Positions 1 through 11,333 of a stretch of DNA of 64,000 bases are shown piece by piece; position 1 is the stretch's first letter, and each line of letters starts with the position of its first letter. The stretch is from Saposhnikovia divaricata. Taxonomy: Eukaryota; Streptophyta; Magnoliopsida; Apiales; Apiaceae. A program made the position numbers and the translations under genes. The notes beneath the pieces are model-generated. The model was not told the DNA's origin. It was given only the letters and a program-made list of their open reading frames with translations, and made no database searches. The stretch covers positions 137,479,001 through 137,543,000 of the forward strand of contig CM071596.1 in assembly GCA_036435485.1 (NCBI GenBank), read 5' to 3'.

Positions 1-70
1 GTGAGTTTTAGTGAAAGTCGTCGGGAAAACCGAAAATCACTAAATGTGTTAACCTTGAACTTATGGTAAT

Positions 71-1564
71 TGAAAAGTGGATTTCATATCCACTTGGAGC
101 GCTTCATTTCGGCTTAAATTGGTGTCTTGATCTCAAGTATGTTGTGTTTTTAATGTGTTTTTGTCTAGTTCTGCAGGATTGTAAAACGTCGGTTAGGGTT
201 GTTGATTTCCGTTGATCTTGGAATCGAATTTGAGCTTGGAATGAAGAACGAAGTTTTTCCCTACGTTTCTATGAAGATTTTGAGTCAAAGGATTGAAGAA
301 CGGCAACTAACGAAAAAGGGACGGAAGAAAACGGAGCAAGAACGAAGAAATAGCAGATTTCAGCATTCGACAGTTTCCACTAGGCGCAGGAGCACTCGAC
401 TTGGGCGCAAGAGCGCGCGTGGAATTTGATGGGTGCAGGCTGCACGCAGGTGGGCGACGCGACGCGCAGAACATCCTGGAATTTTCCTGTTTCGAGTTTT
501 AATTGGATTTTTGGACTTTTCTTGCTGGAAAAGAATTCTAGGGCCTATATAAAGACTTCCTATCTTTATAATTGGGGAACTACTTAGAAAAAATAGAGAG
601 AGAGCCAGAGTTAGAGATTCATACTTGGAGACAGATTCCCGGAAGGATGTGACAGCATTCGGAGATCTACATCTACTTTTGTATTCTTCTAAATTAGGCG
701 ATACTCTGGATTTTGGATTTGTTTTCTTAAACTCATACTCTAGTTTATTTGTAATCTTTAATACTTTGTTATTTACCATGGTTTCATCAAATCCCATGAT
801 GACGAACTCATACTTTGTTATTTTGGATTTATTTATGGAGCTTTAGTATTTTGATGCTTTAAAGATCTATGTGTGATGTATATTGATATCCTCGTATGGT
901 TATGCTTAATTATTAGATTAGTAGCTAACATCTAATCTGTTAATCTCTTGTGAAGCGACAGTAGATCTTGAGCTTTAGAACTTGCCATGCTACCATAGGT
1001 TCATGATTGTTTACCAACATGATTCGTAGTGTAACTTGAACTATTTTACATTGCCCTATGTGATCAATATGGATAACTTGTGCTTCAACCATTATGTTTT
1101 CAAATTCTATAGACATATATAGGGTCTAAGCATAATTGGTGTCTACCCATCTTCTATCTATTTTGTGGATGTATGAGTAGTTTGGTATATGTATGCTGAC
1201 AGGTAGCCTATACTTGTTTCGTGTTATCCGATTAGATATCATAACCATTGCATATAGTGATTAAAGGCGTCAGATCTAAGCGAAATATTTAATGAAGTTA
1301 GGATCCCATGTTTTCTCTCGCATAAGTAATTTGATTCCAATTCTCATTAGTTAATTAATTCTTAGTTTGTTAATTTGCTTTTAAGTTAATTTTAGTTAAT
1401 CAAAACCCAAATTTGTTAATTATCTTAGCAGTGAATAAAAACCATACATTGTTGCATAGGTGCATTAACTGAATTGAAACCTAAACCAGATCTCTGTGGG
1501 AAGGAACTTGACTTACTCATATATTACTTGTGACCACGTACGCTTGCGTGATTTAGTGCGAACA
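71..1564 (+). repeat. 5' LTR of the Athila-like element
   Basis: The LTR begins TGAAAAGTGG and ends in CA at 1564, seven bases before the primer site. Its length of about 1.5 kb fits Athila LTRs. A second, diverged copy of its first 90 or so bases occurs at 37031, which supports the start. Near its start it has an inverted repeat (AAGTGGAT, five bases, ATCCACTT). A GC-rich patch lies at about 380-470 and a TATA box at 546. Short open frames inside it (199-429, 625-846 and their antisense) look accidental. Confidence 0.8.
546..553 (+). promoter_or_regulatory. TATA box of the Athila-like LTR
   Basis: TATATAAA follows the GC-rich patch and is followed by a moderately pyrimidine-rich stretch, a layout typical of plant LTR promoters. 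Transcription would be expected to start about 30 bases downstream. This is inferred from sequence only. Confidence 0.5.
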
Positions 1565-1570
1565 AGTTTT

Positions 1571-1591
1571 TGGCGCCGCTGTCGGGGATCG
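1571..1591 (+). other. Primer binding site, tRNA-Asp type
   Basis: TGGCGCCGCTGTCGGGGATC lies seven bases after the LTR end. It closely matches the complement of the plant tRNA-Asp 3' end, the primer used by Athila and related gypsy elements, with about two mismatches. Confidence 0.78.
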
Positions 1592-1707
1592 TCGGTGTTT
1601 TATTTTTAGTTTATGTGCTTGTCATCAGTGGTCGTTAGAGTTCACTGACTCGGATTGTTTATCTTACACAGTTGTTTGTTCATAGTTTTTCAGGTACTTG
1701 AACGTGT

Positions 1708-3356
1708 ATGCGAACACGTTCTCAAACTCATAAACTGGAAGACGTAGATCTAGTAACAGATAAAAGCGAAGAGGAACTTGAAACAACGGTAGAGATGGGT
1801 GATCGAGCAGCAGCAGAAACTAAGGCTTTGAAGGAATTTTCTCAGCCGAAAATCAATGACATCCAATCTAGTATTGTCAAACCAGCCATTGCAGCTAATA
1901 CTTTTGAGATCAAGCCTAGCACAATTCAGATGGTGCAGAATTTCGTTCAGTTTGGGGGTGCTCCAACAGAAGATCCCAACATGCATATTCGCAACTTTAT
2001 AGAGGTTTATGAGACCTTCCGATTCAATGGTGTGTCAGAAGATGTTGTGAAATTGAGACTTTTCCCATTCTCTCTTAGGGATAAAGCTAAGAGCTGGTTA
2101 CACTCTTTACTAGCTGGTTCTATTACAACATGGGAGGATCTTGCTCAAAATTCCTCACTAAATTCTTTCCCATGGCAAAAACAGCAGCAATCAGGAATGC
2201 TCTTACTCAATTTGCACAACAATCTGGAGAATCTTTATGTGAAGCTTGGGAGCGCTACAAGGAGATGCTTAGGAAGTGTCCTCATCATGGTATGCCAGAC
2301 TGGATGGTGATCAATTGTTTCTACAATGGGCTGGGAGCACAATCGAGGCCAATGTTTGATGCAGCATCAGATGGAGCTTTATGGGCTAAGAGCTACGAGG
2401 AAGCTTATGAGTTAATTTAGATGATGGCTACTAATGAATATCAGAATCCTACGCAGAGACTATCGCAAGGCAAAGTAGCAAGTATTCTGGAAGTTGATGC
2501 AGTTACAGCTATAGCAGCTCAGTTGAAGGCTTTGACTATGAAGGTGGATTCTCTTACCAATTATGGAGTTCAGCAGGTTGCTAGTGTGTGTGAGCTTTGT
2601 GCAGGTGCACATGAGACGAGTCAATGTGCCATATCTAGTGAGTCGGCACAGTTTGTGAGTAATTTTCAAAGACCTTCTACCTCAGCTCCAGCCACCTATC
2701 ATCCTAACAACATGAATCATCCTAATTTCAGCTGGAGCAACAATCAAGGTGCTAAACAACCACAGCAGCCCTATCAACAGTTTCAAGGTCAGCAATATAG
2801 AGCTAAGCCGTACAATCCTTCTGGTTATCAGCAGCAGTATGCTCCAAGGCAGCAATTTTAGCCTCCGGGATTTCAGCAGCAGCCTCATGCAGGTACGGGG
2901 CAATCTTCTTCTGAAAAATCTGAATTAGAAGAGTTGAGGATGATGTGTAAAAGCCAAGTAGTTTCTATCACGACCTTGGAGAACCAGATTGGTTAGATTG
3001 CTAATGCCTTGTTGAATAGGCCACAAAGAACTCTTCCTAGTGATACAGAGGCTAATCCAGGCAAAAGGGAAGGCAAGGAGCAGGTGAAGGCAGTTACTTT
3101 AAGATCCGGAAAGGTTACAACCGAGCAGAAATCAGCAGCTAAGTAAGATGAAGAAGTTCAGAATCACCAGGTTGAAAAATCTGCAGCACCAGAAATTGAA
3201 AAATCTGACTTGGTGGCTGATCAGCTAGGTGGTGACATGGAAAAGAGAAAGAAGTCTGCTGATAAATCTATTCCGGAACAGTCTACAAAGAGCAATCAGA
3301 TCTATCCTCCTCCTCCATATCCTAAAAGACTCCAGAAGCAGAAGTTGGATAAGTAG
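1708..3356 (+). pseudogene. Athila-like Gag, broken by one frameshift and several stops
   Basis: Gag forms the particle and packages the element RNA. The first segment (1708 to about 2145) starts MRTRSQTHK and contains the conserved core around PTEDPN, FPFSLRDKAKSWL and ITTWEDLAQ. The frame then shifts near 2145 and continues with KFLTKFF, ESLCEAWERYKEMLRKCPHHG and FYNGL. A stop at 2418 is followed by a Q-rich tail with a zinc-knuckle-like CELCAGAHETSQC motif (C-X2-C-X3-H-X4-C). More stops occur at 2859, about 2996, about 3143 and about 3355. Most of these sit where the family has glutamine, so CAG to TAG change is likely. The product cannot be made as one protein. Confidence 0.85.
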
Positions 3357-3902
3357 TTTGCCAAGTTTCTTGAGGTGTTCAAGAAGTTGCATATCAACAT
3401 ATCTTTTGCGGAAGCTCTTGACCAAATGCCGAGTTATGCTAAATTCATGAAGGGTATTCTATCTCGGAAGCTGAAACTCGAGGAATTGGAAACTGTGGCT
3501 TTGACCGAAGAGTGCAGTGTTGTGCTGCAACAGAAGTTGCCTCCTAAACTTAAAGATCCGATAAGTTTCACCATCCCGTGCACTATTGGCAACTTATCTT
3601 TTGACAAGTGTTTATGTGACTTGGGAGCTAGCATCAATCTGATGCCTTTGTTAGTTTTCATGCAACTTAGCCTGCCGGATCCTAAGCCTACAAACATCTC
3701 TCTACAGCTGGCTGATCGGTCAATCACATATCCTAGAGGCATAGTGGAGGATGTCTTGGTGAAAGTGGATAAACTCATCTTTCCTGCCAATTTTGTCATT
3801 CTCGACTTCAAAGAGGATAAGAAGATTCCCATAATCTTGGGAAGACCATTCTTGGCTACTGGCAGAACTTTGATCGACGTGCAGAAAGGAGAACTCCCAT
3901 GA
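3357..3902 (+). pseudogene. Athila-like retropepsin (aspartic protease) region
   Basis: This segment follows Gag directly in the polyprotein and would cut it into mature parts. The protease signature is CDLGASINLMP with the catalytic aspartate at about 3618 (D-L-G-A-S), and the flap-side motif IILGRPFLATGRTLIDV lies about 80 residues later. The linker upstream (FAKFLEVFKKLHINISF, SYAKFMKGIL) is the conserved Athila segment. The frame is intact for about 175 codons, then stops at 3900. The reverse transcriptase continues in another frame that overlaps by a few bases, which I read as a frameshift mutation. Confidence 0.83.
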
Positions 3903-5508
3903 GGGTACAAGACCAGAATGTCAGTTTTAACGTGTTCAATGCAATGAAGTTTCCAACAGACGAAGAAGAATGCCTTAAGGTGGATTTGGTTGATTCTGCA
4001 GTTGAGCTTGAGAAAATTCTATTGGTAGACCCCTTGGAGAGAGCATTGATAGGGGATTATGATGTTGATGATGAAGAAGGAGCAGAGCAACTGCAGCAAT
4101 TGAATTCAGCCCCATGGAAGAGGAGAATTGACATGCCATTTGAATCTCTTGGATTAGCAGAGCATAAAAATTCTACGGAGCGTCTTAAACCATCTATTGA
4201 CGAAGCTCCTACTCTTGAACTTAAACCACTACCGGAGCACTTGAGGTATGCTTTTTTAGGTGATGCTTCTACATTACCTGTTATTATTGCTTTTAACCTA
4301 TCAAGTATTGAGGAAGAAAAGCTTTTGCGAATTCTAAAGGAGTTCAAAGCAGCCATTGGTTGGACTATAACAGATATCAAGGGAATTAGCCTTTCTTATT
4401 GCATGCATAAAATTCTGCTAGAGGAAGGAAGTAAGCCTACTGTTGAACATCAGCGAAGACTCAATCCTACCATGAAAGAGGTGGTGAAGAAGGAAATTCT
4501 TAAGTGGCTAGATGCAGGTATCATCTATCCTATCTCAGACAGTTCTTGGGTGAGCCCGGTGCAGTGTGTGCCTAAGAAAGGAGGCATGACAGTTGTTGCT
4601 AATGAGAATAATGAGCTCATCCCTACTTGGACAGTCACGGGGTGGAGAGTTTGCATGGACTATCGAAAATTGAACAAGGCCACCAGAACAGATCACTTCC
4701 CTCTTCCGTTCATTGATCAGATGTTAGACAGGTTGGCTGGCCATGAATATTATTGCCTTCTTGATGGTTATTCGGGCTATAATCAGATTTACATCGCTCT
4801 GGAAGATCAAGAGAAGACCACATTCACATGTCCCTTTGGCACTTTCGCTTTCCGACGGGTTTCTTTTGGACTATGTGGGGCTCCTTCCACTTTTCAAAGG
4901 TGCATGATGGCTATTTTCTCAGACATGATTGGTATTCGTGTGGAGGTCTTCATGGATGATTTCTAGATCTTTGGTACTTCTTTTGATGAGTGCTTGCATA
5001 ATCTTGGCTTGGTATTGAAGCGGTGTGTGGAGACTAATTTGGTGCTTAATTGGGAAAAATGTCACTTCATGGTGCAAGAAGGGATCATTCTTGGGCACAA
5101 AGTATCTAGTAAAGGGCTTGAAGTGGATAAGGCTAAGGTGGAGACCGTTGAGAATCTTCCTCCACCTATTTCAGTTAAGGGAATTCGCAGTTTTCTTGGT
5201 CATGCGGGTTTCTACAGGCGGTTCATTAAAGACTTCTCAAAAATTTCTAAACCTTTGTGTAATATGTTGGAGAAAGATGTTCCTTTCAAGTTTGATGAAG
5301 ATTGTTTAGCTGCTTTTGAGCTTTTGAAGAAGAAGTTGACCACCGCACCTGTTATTACCGCGCCGAATTGGGAGGAGCCTTTTGAGTTGATGTGTGATGC
5401 TAGTGACTATGCTGTTGGAGCTGTGCTTGGGCAAAGGAAGAGCAATGTTTTTCATGTGATTTACTATGCTAGTAAAACCCTTAATGAGGCACAGATGAAC
5501 TACACCGC
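3899..5508 (+). pseudogene. Athila-like reverse transcriptase and partial RNase H
   Basis: Reverse transcriptase copies the element RNA. Motifs in order: HQRRLNP with KEILKWLDAGIIYPISDS, WVSPVQCVPKKGG, WRVCMDYRKLNKATRTDHFPLPFID, LDGYSGYNQI, FGLCGAPSTFQRCM, and the active site FMDDF at about 4949-4963. A TAG stop (4964-4966) follows directly, and the same frame continues through the thumb region (ILGHKVSSKGLEVD, IRSFLGHAGFYRRFIKDFSKI). The RNase H start is visible (ELMCDASDYAVGAVLGQR, YASKTLNEAQMNY) and is cut at 5508. The rest of RNase H and all of integrase are missing. Confidence 0.88.
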
Positions 5509-6304
5509 TATAACGACCTAGAAATTTTCGCAATTATTTAAGTGTTTATTTAATAGATAAATGTGAATTATGTGATTTATGAGATCAATATATTTTTGTG
5601 AAGTCAAGGTATATGTGAAATCATGTTTATGTGATTATATGATGATTCGTATGTGTTGTATGTGCTCGTATATTTTTAATTGCATTTTTGGTGCATTAAA
5701 ACTATTTTAAATAAGCATTTTTAATCTTCTAAGATTTTAAAAAATCATTGAAGTCGTTTAAAATCATGAAATTTTCTGCATAATCATCTTTATGATATGA
5801 TTTAGTTTTTAAAATTAGTGTGAGTATTTAATTGTGGGCGTAATTATTTTAAAATGATTTAAAAAGCTTTATTCCATTTTAAATGTTAAACTTGTAAAAA
5901 ATCATATAAAATTCATTTTTGATCCCAAAATTATTTTAAAAATATGGGGAGGTCTGTTATTTCATAAACTTTATTTTAGAATTTTAAAAATGATTTTTAT
6001 CTTAATTTTCCATTTTATTTCGATTTTTAGATGATTAAAATCAGCTTTTAAAAGAAAGTAGATTTTTCAACATTGGTAAATGACCAAACTGCCCCTGGCA
6101 GTATTATACCCACCGCCATCAGTTTCTTCCCCATTTTCTTTGTTCATTCCCCTTTGCTTTTTAACCCCGATATTCTCCTCTCCCTTTTCCTTTCAATTTT
6201 CTTCGGTTTATGCTCCAAAATACCACTATAACTCTGTTTAATTCTTATACTATTTAGTTTGTTAAGATTAAATAGATATATGTAATGTTCTTGAAATTTT
6301 ATGT

Positions 6305-6326
6305 ATATATATATATATATATATAT
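6305..6326. repeat. (TA)11 microsatellite
   Basis: An uninterrupted run of TA dinucleotides inside the long LTR-like region. Confidence 0.9.
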
Positions 6327-7974
6327 GTATCTATATATTCGAATTTTGGCATCCAAGGGTTAAGAGGTCAAGATTCTTCGAATTAAAGCTTGAACATAGT
6401 TTGTTGTTGTCAAAAATGGAATTGGGAGGCAATTTGAGGGTGAAGAACCCAATTTCTGGGCTTTCCCCGTTCGGGTTGCCGCCTCCAGCGATGAGCTCCG
6501 GCGAGCCGGCGGTTGGTTAATGTTTCCTTTTTATTTTCTGCTTGTTTCATAATTTGAAGTGCTAATTGTGAAGTGAATCATGCTGCATATGCAAATAGTA
6601 GTTTTATTCAAATTTTAATTTGTTAATTATATGAACTTAATTTATATGAGTTGATATATGTTTATTTACATGAATTGATGATGATATGTGGTTGTTTGAT
6701 TATATACTATTCTGCATGTATTGTTGAGATGGGTTTTATTTTGCAATCCGAATTTTAAAGAATAAATTCGATGTGTCTATGGACAATGAATTGTGAATTT
6801 TCATGTTTTGACGATTGTAGATTGTTAATTATTAAAGATATTATTTGTAGGTATGATTTAGTATGGTAATCTAGTTTATAAGATTTTTATTTATGATTTA
6901 AAAACTGTAAGTTGGATTCTCGGATAACTAGTGTTACATTCCGAGTTTATATTTGAGTGGTGATTGTAAGTCGTAAGTATAAAATGGAGTTGGTATTTGA
7001 TTACAGAATTTCTTGATTGTTGGTTTTAGTCGGTTATGTTCCGACGGGCTAGTCCACTTTTCAAATGAGATGCTGCCCATTTTTCATTAGATTTATAATT
7101 GTAAAATGTATAGTATTACAATATAAACTACTTGTAAATCAAGTTGATCTTATCTGTTAAGTGTTTAAGTGACAAATATGATTTGTTTGTGCTTATTGTT
7201 ATATGCTTAAGTGTTGGCTTGATTATAATAAATTGTTTGGTAAGTATAACTAGCATGTATTATAAGTGCTGTGTTTGTAAGACGTAATAGGATTCGTTGG
7301 GTAGAATAGAATTACATGATTAAGGGTATAATAATACTGAAGTAGTATGTTACATTTATATAGGTACCAGTAGGAGGCTGATAAGAGCCAGTACGTGTGT
7401 AATTGGATCTTAGAAGTGAGATGATATCAAAGTTAACAAGCATTTTGGTGGACAAATTATGGAGGAAAGATAGAAGTATAATCGATTAGAGACCAACGTA
7501 CAAAAAAGTAGAGACTGACTTATAGTGATTAACGAATCGATATGTTGGAATCAAGACTACGTATACTGAGGCAAGTGTTTCTATTCCACACTTATTGTTC
7601 AAGTGAAGTATATCTGTTTCTGTTGTTCATAACATATTTCTTTCAAATCAGTTTGCTAGTAACCTGTGTCTTCCGGTACTAATCCATTGAGTTATATTAT
7701 GAACTATCTTTTGATATACGTTGATTGTTATGCACCTATCACTACCTTTCTGTTGATTAACAATGAAGTTTGGTTCTATATCCTATCCCCTGCTTTAGAC
7801 TAAGACCTTTATTGTGTCTATTTTCTTATACCTTTTAAACCCAATCAGACTTCCAAGTCTTAAATACGATTTCTAAAACTTAAAACCGGTTGTAATATTT
7901 CTTGATTGATAACTATCTTCCAGTCTACCAAACCATGTTTTATTAACTCTAGTATTACTTACACATGTTTTCGT

Positions 7975-8180
7975 AACTTTTATCCTACTGAACATTGTTC
8001 TTAAGAACCAAGTTTTACTGAACTTCTATTTTAAAGAACCAGGTTTTAACGAACCTTGTTTTTAAGGAATCATATTTTTACTGAACTTGACTTTCAATGA
8101 ACCTTATTTCAACAGAACCTTGTTTTAAGAAACTATATGTTATTAAAGCCTGTTTTAAAACTCTTAATCAAAAGAACGTT
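7975..8180. repeat. Degenerate repeat of GAACCnnGTTTTnA-type units
   Basis: The phrases ACTGAAC..TTGTT, AAGAACCAAGTTTT, AAGAACCAGGTTTTAACG, GAACCTTGTTTTTAAGG and AGAACCTTGTTTTAAG recur at roughly 30-50 base intervals. This is a decayed short tandem array inside the LTR-like region. Confidence 0.5.
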
Positions 8181-9140
8181 GATTTATAAAAATGAGACTT
8201 ATTTAACTATACTCTGTCTAATCATTATTTCATTAATGCAAGACCTTTATCACCATAAATTGATTTGTTGCCCTGCTTTAATGTATTAAAACTCTATATA
8301 GTACACTATTGACCAAACCACTAACCTAAAGACTTGATTACCATTCTTGATATTCATTACCTTTTAAACTGAGTTAATTGCCCTAAAACTAGTCATGATA
8401 CACATCTTTGACCTTTGACTTAAATTTCCTTCCTTGTACTCTGATCAAAGCCTTGATTTCTTTTGAGTCTATATCTTCTTGATTCAGACTTGTATCCCTA
8501 TTCTCTTGATGTCGGAGAACTTAGTCAAACCTTTGACTTTTATCATTGCAAATCAAAATGAGTTATTTTCTTAAAATACTTTGAAGTTACTTAGACTAGG
8601 TTGATTTGTTATCAGTGAGTCGAAGGTGCTTCGGAGTAAAGGTTTTTGAAAAGATTTAAGTATTAAAATGTTTTACAAATTTAAAAGGGGTTTTCTAAAC
8701 CTTAATGTTTTCAGAATGTGATTTTGTAAAATGTTAGGAACTCCGTCAAAATGGTTTCCAAGGATTCCTAACGATTGGAGAGGTTAGTGATCGGGTAATA
8801 CTGGTCCGACCTGTTTGTGTATATTTATGGTGTAGTTCTGGTCTATCCAGTCCAACAACCTTATAGGCCAATGTGTTGCCTCTTGGGAACACAAGCTATC
8901 CTAATGAGAGGATGAATTTCCAGAGGGACTTTGTATCCGGTATGGGGACTTTATGGGCTGATCACCCGTATTGTCTGTGTGAAATAAAACCTCCAATCAC
9001 TTTTAAAATGCTTTATTTATAAGACTGTGAAATGAAATTGGTTTATTATTGGAAATGTCAATTGCCTTGCACATATTTTATTATCAACTATTGCTTTACC
9101 TTTCAGTTGATATCCTGTTGTTATCAAACGTCAGTATTAA

Positions 9141-9160
9141 CACTACAAGGAAAACTGAAT
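9141..9160 (+). repeat. Left terminal inverted repeat of the CACTA element
   Basis: It begins CACTACAAGGAAAACTGAAT. CACTA is the defining terminus of the superfamily and the following A-rich bases are usual. Confidence 0.85.
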
Positions 9161-9244
9161 CAGACAACGCTTTTCAACCGTTGTCTGAAGAAGAAAATTT
9201 CCGTTGTCTATCTGGGCGCGGTCTCTTTTCATATCACACAACGC

Positions 9245-9640
9245 TTTTCAACCTTTGTAAGATGACCAATTACACAACAGAAATAGGAACGTTTGTCTGA
9301 AAATATAGGCACAACAGTTAAAAGCGTTTTGAAAAATTTTGACATAACGGTTTTCAAACCATTGTTGGAGTTTATGACGTACAACACTGTTCAACCATTG
9401 TAAGATGACGAATTAAACAACAGAAATACAAACTATTGTCTGAAGATATAGGCACAAAGGTTAAAAGCCTTTTGAAGTAGATTGACATAACGATTTTCAA
9501 ACCATTGTTGGAGTTTATGACGTACAACGCTGTTCAACCATTGTAAGATGATGAATTACACAACAGAAATACAAACTATTGTCTGAAAATATAGGCACAA
9601 CGGTTATAAGCCTTTTGAAAACTTTTGACACAATGCTTTA
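9245..9640. repeat. CACTA subterminal tandem repeat, 143-bp period, about 2.8 copies
   Basis: Copies begin near 9245, 9388 and 9531. Each contains TTCAACC..TGTAAGATGA, an ACAACAGAAATA segment, TGTCTGAA.ATATAGGCACAA and the inverted pair AACGGTTTTCAAACCATTGTT. The phrase TTCAACC recurs with an exact 143-base offset between neighbours. In CACTA elements such subterminal arrays bind the element's own protein; that role is inferred here. Confidence 0.85.
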
Positions 9641-10265
9641 TTGATCCGAGAGCGTTTCCAAACTGTGCAGACATAATGGTGTTAATCGTTTGTATTATTG
9701 TTCAATTAGTTGTGGCACAATGGTTTAATACTTTTAATCAATTGTATTTGTTGGTTTCATACAAGTATGTACCTTTTAAAATCATTGTTGAATTTAGTTA
9801 AGACAATGGTTTACTTTTGAGGTCAATGTTGTTGGATCTAGTTTAGCACACTAGTTATTTTTATCTTACAATCCTTTGTCTGAAACACATTGTAATTGTT
9901 CAATATACATTGTGCATTACATAAAGCCTTTGCAAATTCAAAAAAAAAACCAAACCATTCAAAACCAAAATATACAGTTAAACCAAATACCATACCATTC
10001 ATCAAATACCATGCCATTCACTTCACAATTCAACCAACAACCAAAAAGAACCTAATTCACTATCACCGACTAAACAAACCCCTATTTCACATCACAATAA
10101 CTACATAAATACCAACATCCACCAACTTCAACAGAAATCCCACCAGTTTCAGCTACAATAAAAAAGGTCAGTACTAGTGCCCATCAAGGCCATATAATAA
10201 ACATCGACTTAAAACTAGTTCACCTTAACATCACACATTAAATAGAAAATATTCACTAAATTAAC
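9641..10265. other. Remaining subterminal DNA and 3' flank of the CACTA gene
   Basis: No gene here. Isolated ACAATGGTTT-like subterminal motifs continue to about 9900. After that the DNA is A/C-rich on the plus strand and is probably the 3' untranslated region of the minus-strand gene that ends at 10266. Confidence 0.5.
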
Positions 10266-11260
10266 CTAACATGAATAACGCTTCATGAAAAATTTGGCAA
10301 AGTCAATCTTGATCTCGTTGATGTCATCCTCGCTATAAGCCAAGTTGCCTCTACGCATCCACTGAAAAAGCAAACCAAATTTTGTAAGCCAAGTGTGCTA
10401 GAACTAAAGACAAAAGTTGTTTAAAGAAAATCAAAACAATTGAATTCTCACCTTAGCTGAAAAGTCAAGCTCTTTGTCGTAACAGATTTCCTTCTCCCAC
10501 AATATTTAGTTATATAAATTAGTTATATAAATTAGAAATTATGAGAATCAATTATTACCGCCATATTCTCCCACAATATTTTCTTCTTGGCAACCTTCTT
10601 CAGCCTCTCCTTGAATATCTTTATGGAACTGTAACCAAATAGTATAAATCAAAAAATACATATTCCTAAATTGTACCAAGTAGAGACTAAATAATAGACT
10701 AAATAGACAAGTTTTATAATGCTTGACTCACTTGTCAACAACCTCTACCCATTCTTCATTAACAATGCGACGTTTAAGAGGGTCCATGTGGTAGACTATC
10801 TCTTTCGTCGGAACAGCAACTGTCAATGACCAGTGATTCCTACGAAAGTATGAAAATAGTATGTTATTAACAAAACAAACTATCATCTCAAAAAGGCACA
10901 ACAAAACAAAGTAATTTATGAAAATTACAAAACCATTAAATTACAAAATATTAGGTCTGACCATAACAAGTATATATGACTAATTTCTACAACTCACTAA
11001 AAAATACAAAAATTAAATTGCAAGATATTATTCATCTTAGCCAAAATATAAAATATCAAAAATTCTCATAAAATAGAAATTCTTACACATCATTAAAAGG
11101 AACAAGAAAGTATTGCCCTTCCTTAGCATTCATAAAACTGGTAGCAAGCGCACGTGATCTCTCCCCTGCATTGCCACATCCAATGGCACCAACCATGCTT
11201 GGATCCACAAAAGCTACCATATTAGTCATTTTGTTCTTTTTCATGTACTCATAAAAGAAG
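10266..11260 (-). pseudogene. CACTA-borne gene, 3' exons: C48/Ulp1-like protease region
   Basis: This is the C-terminal part of the gene whose 5' exons lie at 23060-25614; the copia element separates the halves. Exons inferred from GT/AG borders: 11087-11260 (KKNKM..VAFVDPSMVG, YFLVPFND), 10733-10839 (NHWSLTVAVP, YHMDPLKRR), about 10561-10629 (IKIFKERLKKVAKKKILWEN), about 10452-10500 (KEICYDKELDFSAK) and 10266-10361 (WMRRGNLAY, INEIKIDFAKFFMK, stop TAG). The HW and MDP motifs supply the histidine and aspartate of the C48 protease triad. The later Gln and Cys block (Q..G...CGYY type) is not found. The short gap before KEICY holds a duplicated TCTCCCACAATATT, which suggests a deletion. The protease should be inactive. 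Confidence 0.75.
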
Positions 11261-11333
11261 CTGCATAAGAAATTACAGAACAATTAATACAAAATTCCCT
11301 CGATAATTAACAAAAAAAATTGTAAAGCTTCAA

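Larger units (their letters stand above)
71..5508 (+). mobile_element. Athila-like Ty3/gypsy retrotransposon, truncated at 3' end
   Basis: Seen: a 5' LTR (71-1564), a primer site, then gag, retropepsin, reverse transcriptase and the start of RNase H in the usual gypsy order, all in plus orientation. The sequence stops matching gypsy RNase H at about 5508, where a different LTR-like sequence starts. Integrase, 3' spacer and 3' LTR are absent. The frame is broken by several stops and at least two frameshifts, so the copy is dead. The tRNA-Asp-type primer site and the Gag sequence style are those of the plant Athila lineage. Positions 1-70 are flank of unknown nature; the five bases before the LTR (66-70) cannot be tested as a target duplication because the other end is missing. 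Confidence 0.88.
5509..9137 (+). repeat. Partial long LTR, Tekay/Del (chromovirus) type
   Basis: No gene is visible in these 3.6 kb. The left edge reads TATAACGACC followed by AT-rich DNA. This resembles the TGTAACGACC start of Tekay/Del LTRs with one base changed, and it abuts the Athila pol abruptly, so I read it as an insertion boundary. Further LTR-like traits are a TA microsatellite at 6305, a short GC-rich patch at 6415-6519, the phrase GAGGCAAGTGTTTCTATTCC at about 7568, and a GC-balanced block at 8770-8990. The right part is interrupted by the CACTA element at 9141; no continuation was recognised beyond it. Family assignment is from memory of LTR style and is moderately certain. Confidence 0.5.

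Noticed and set aside
199..846. Open frames in the Athila LTR (76, 73 and 145 codons)
   Set aside because: They lie in both strands of an LTR around the TATA box, show no recognised motif and overlap each other.
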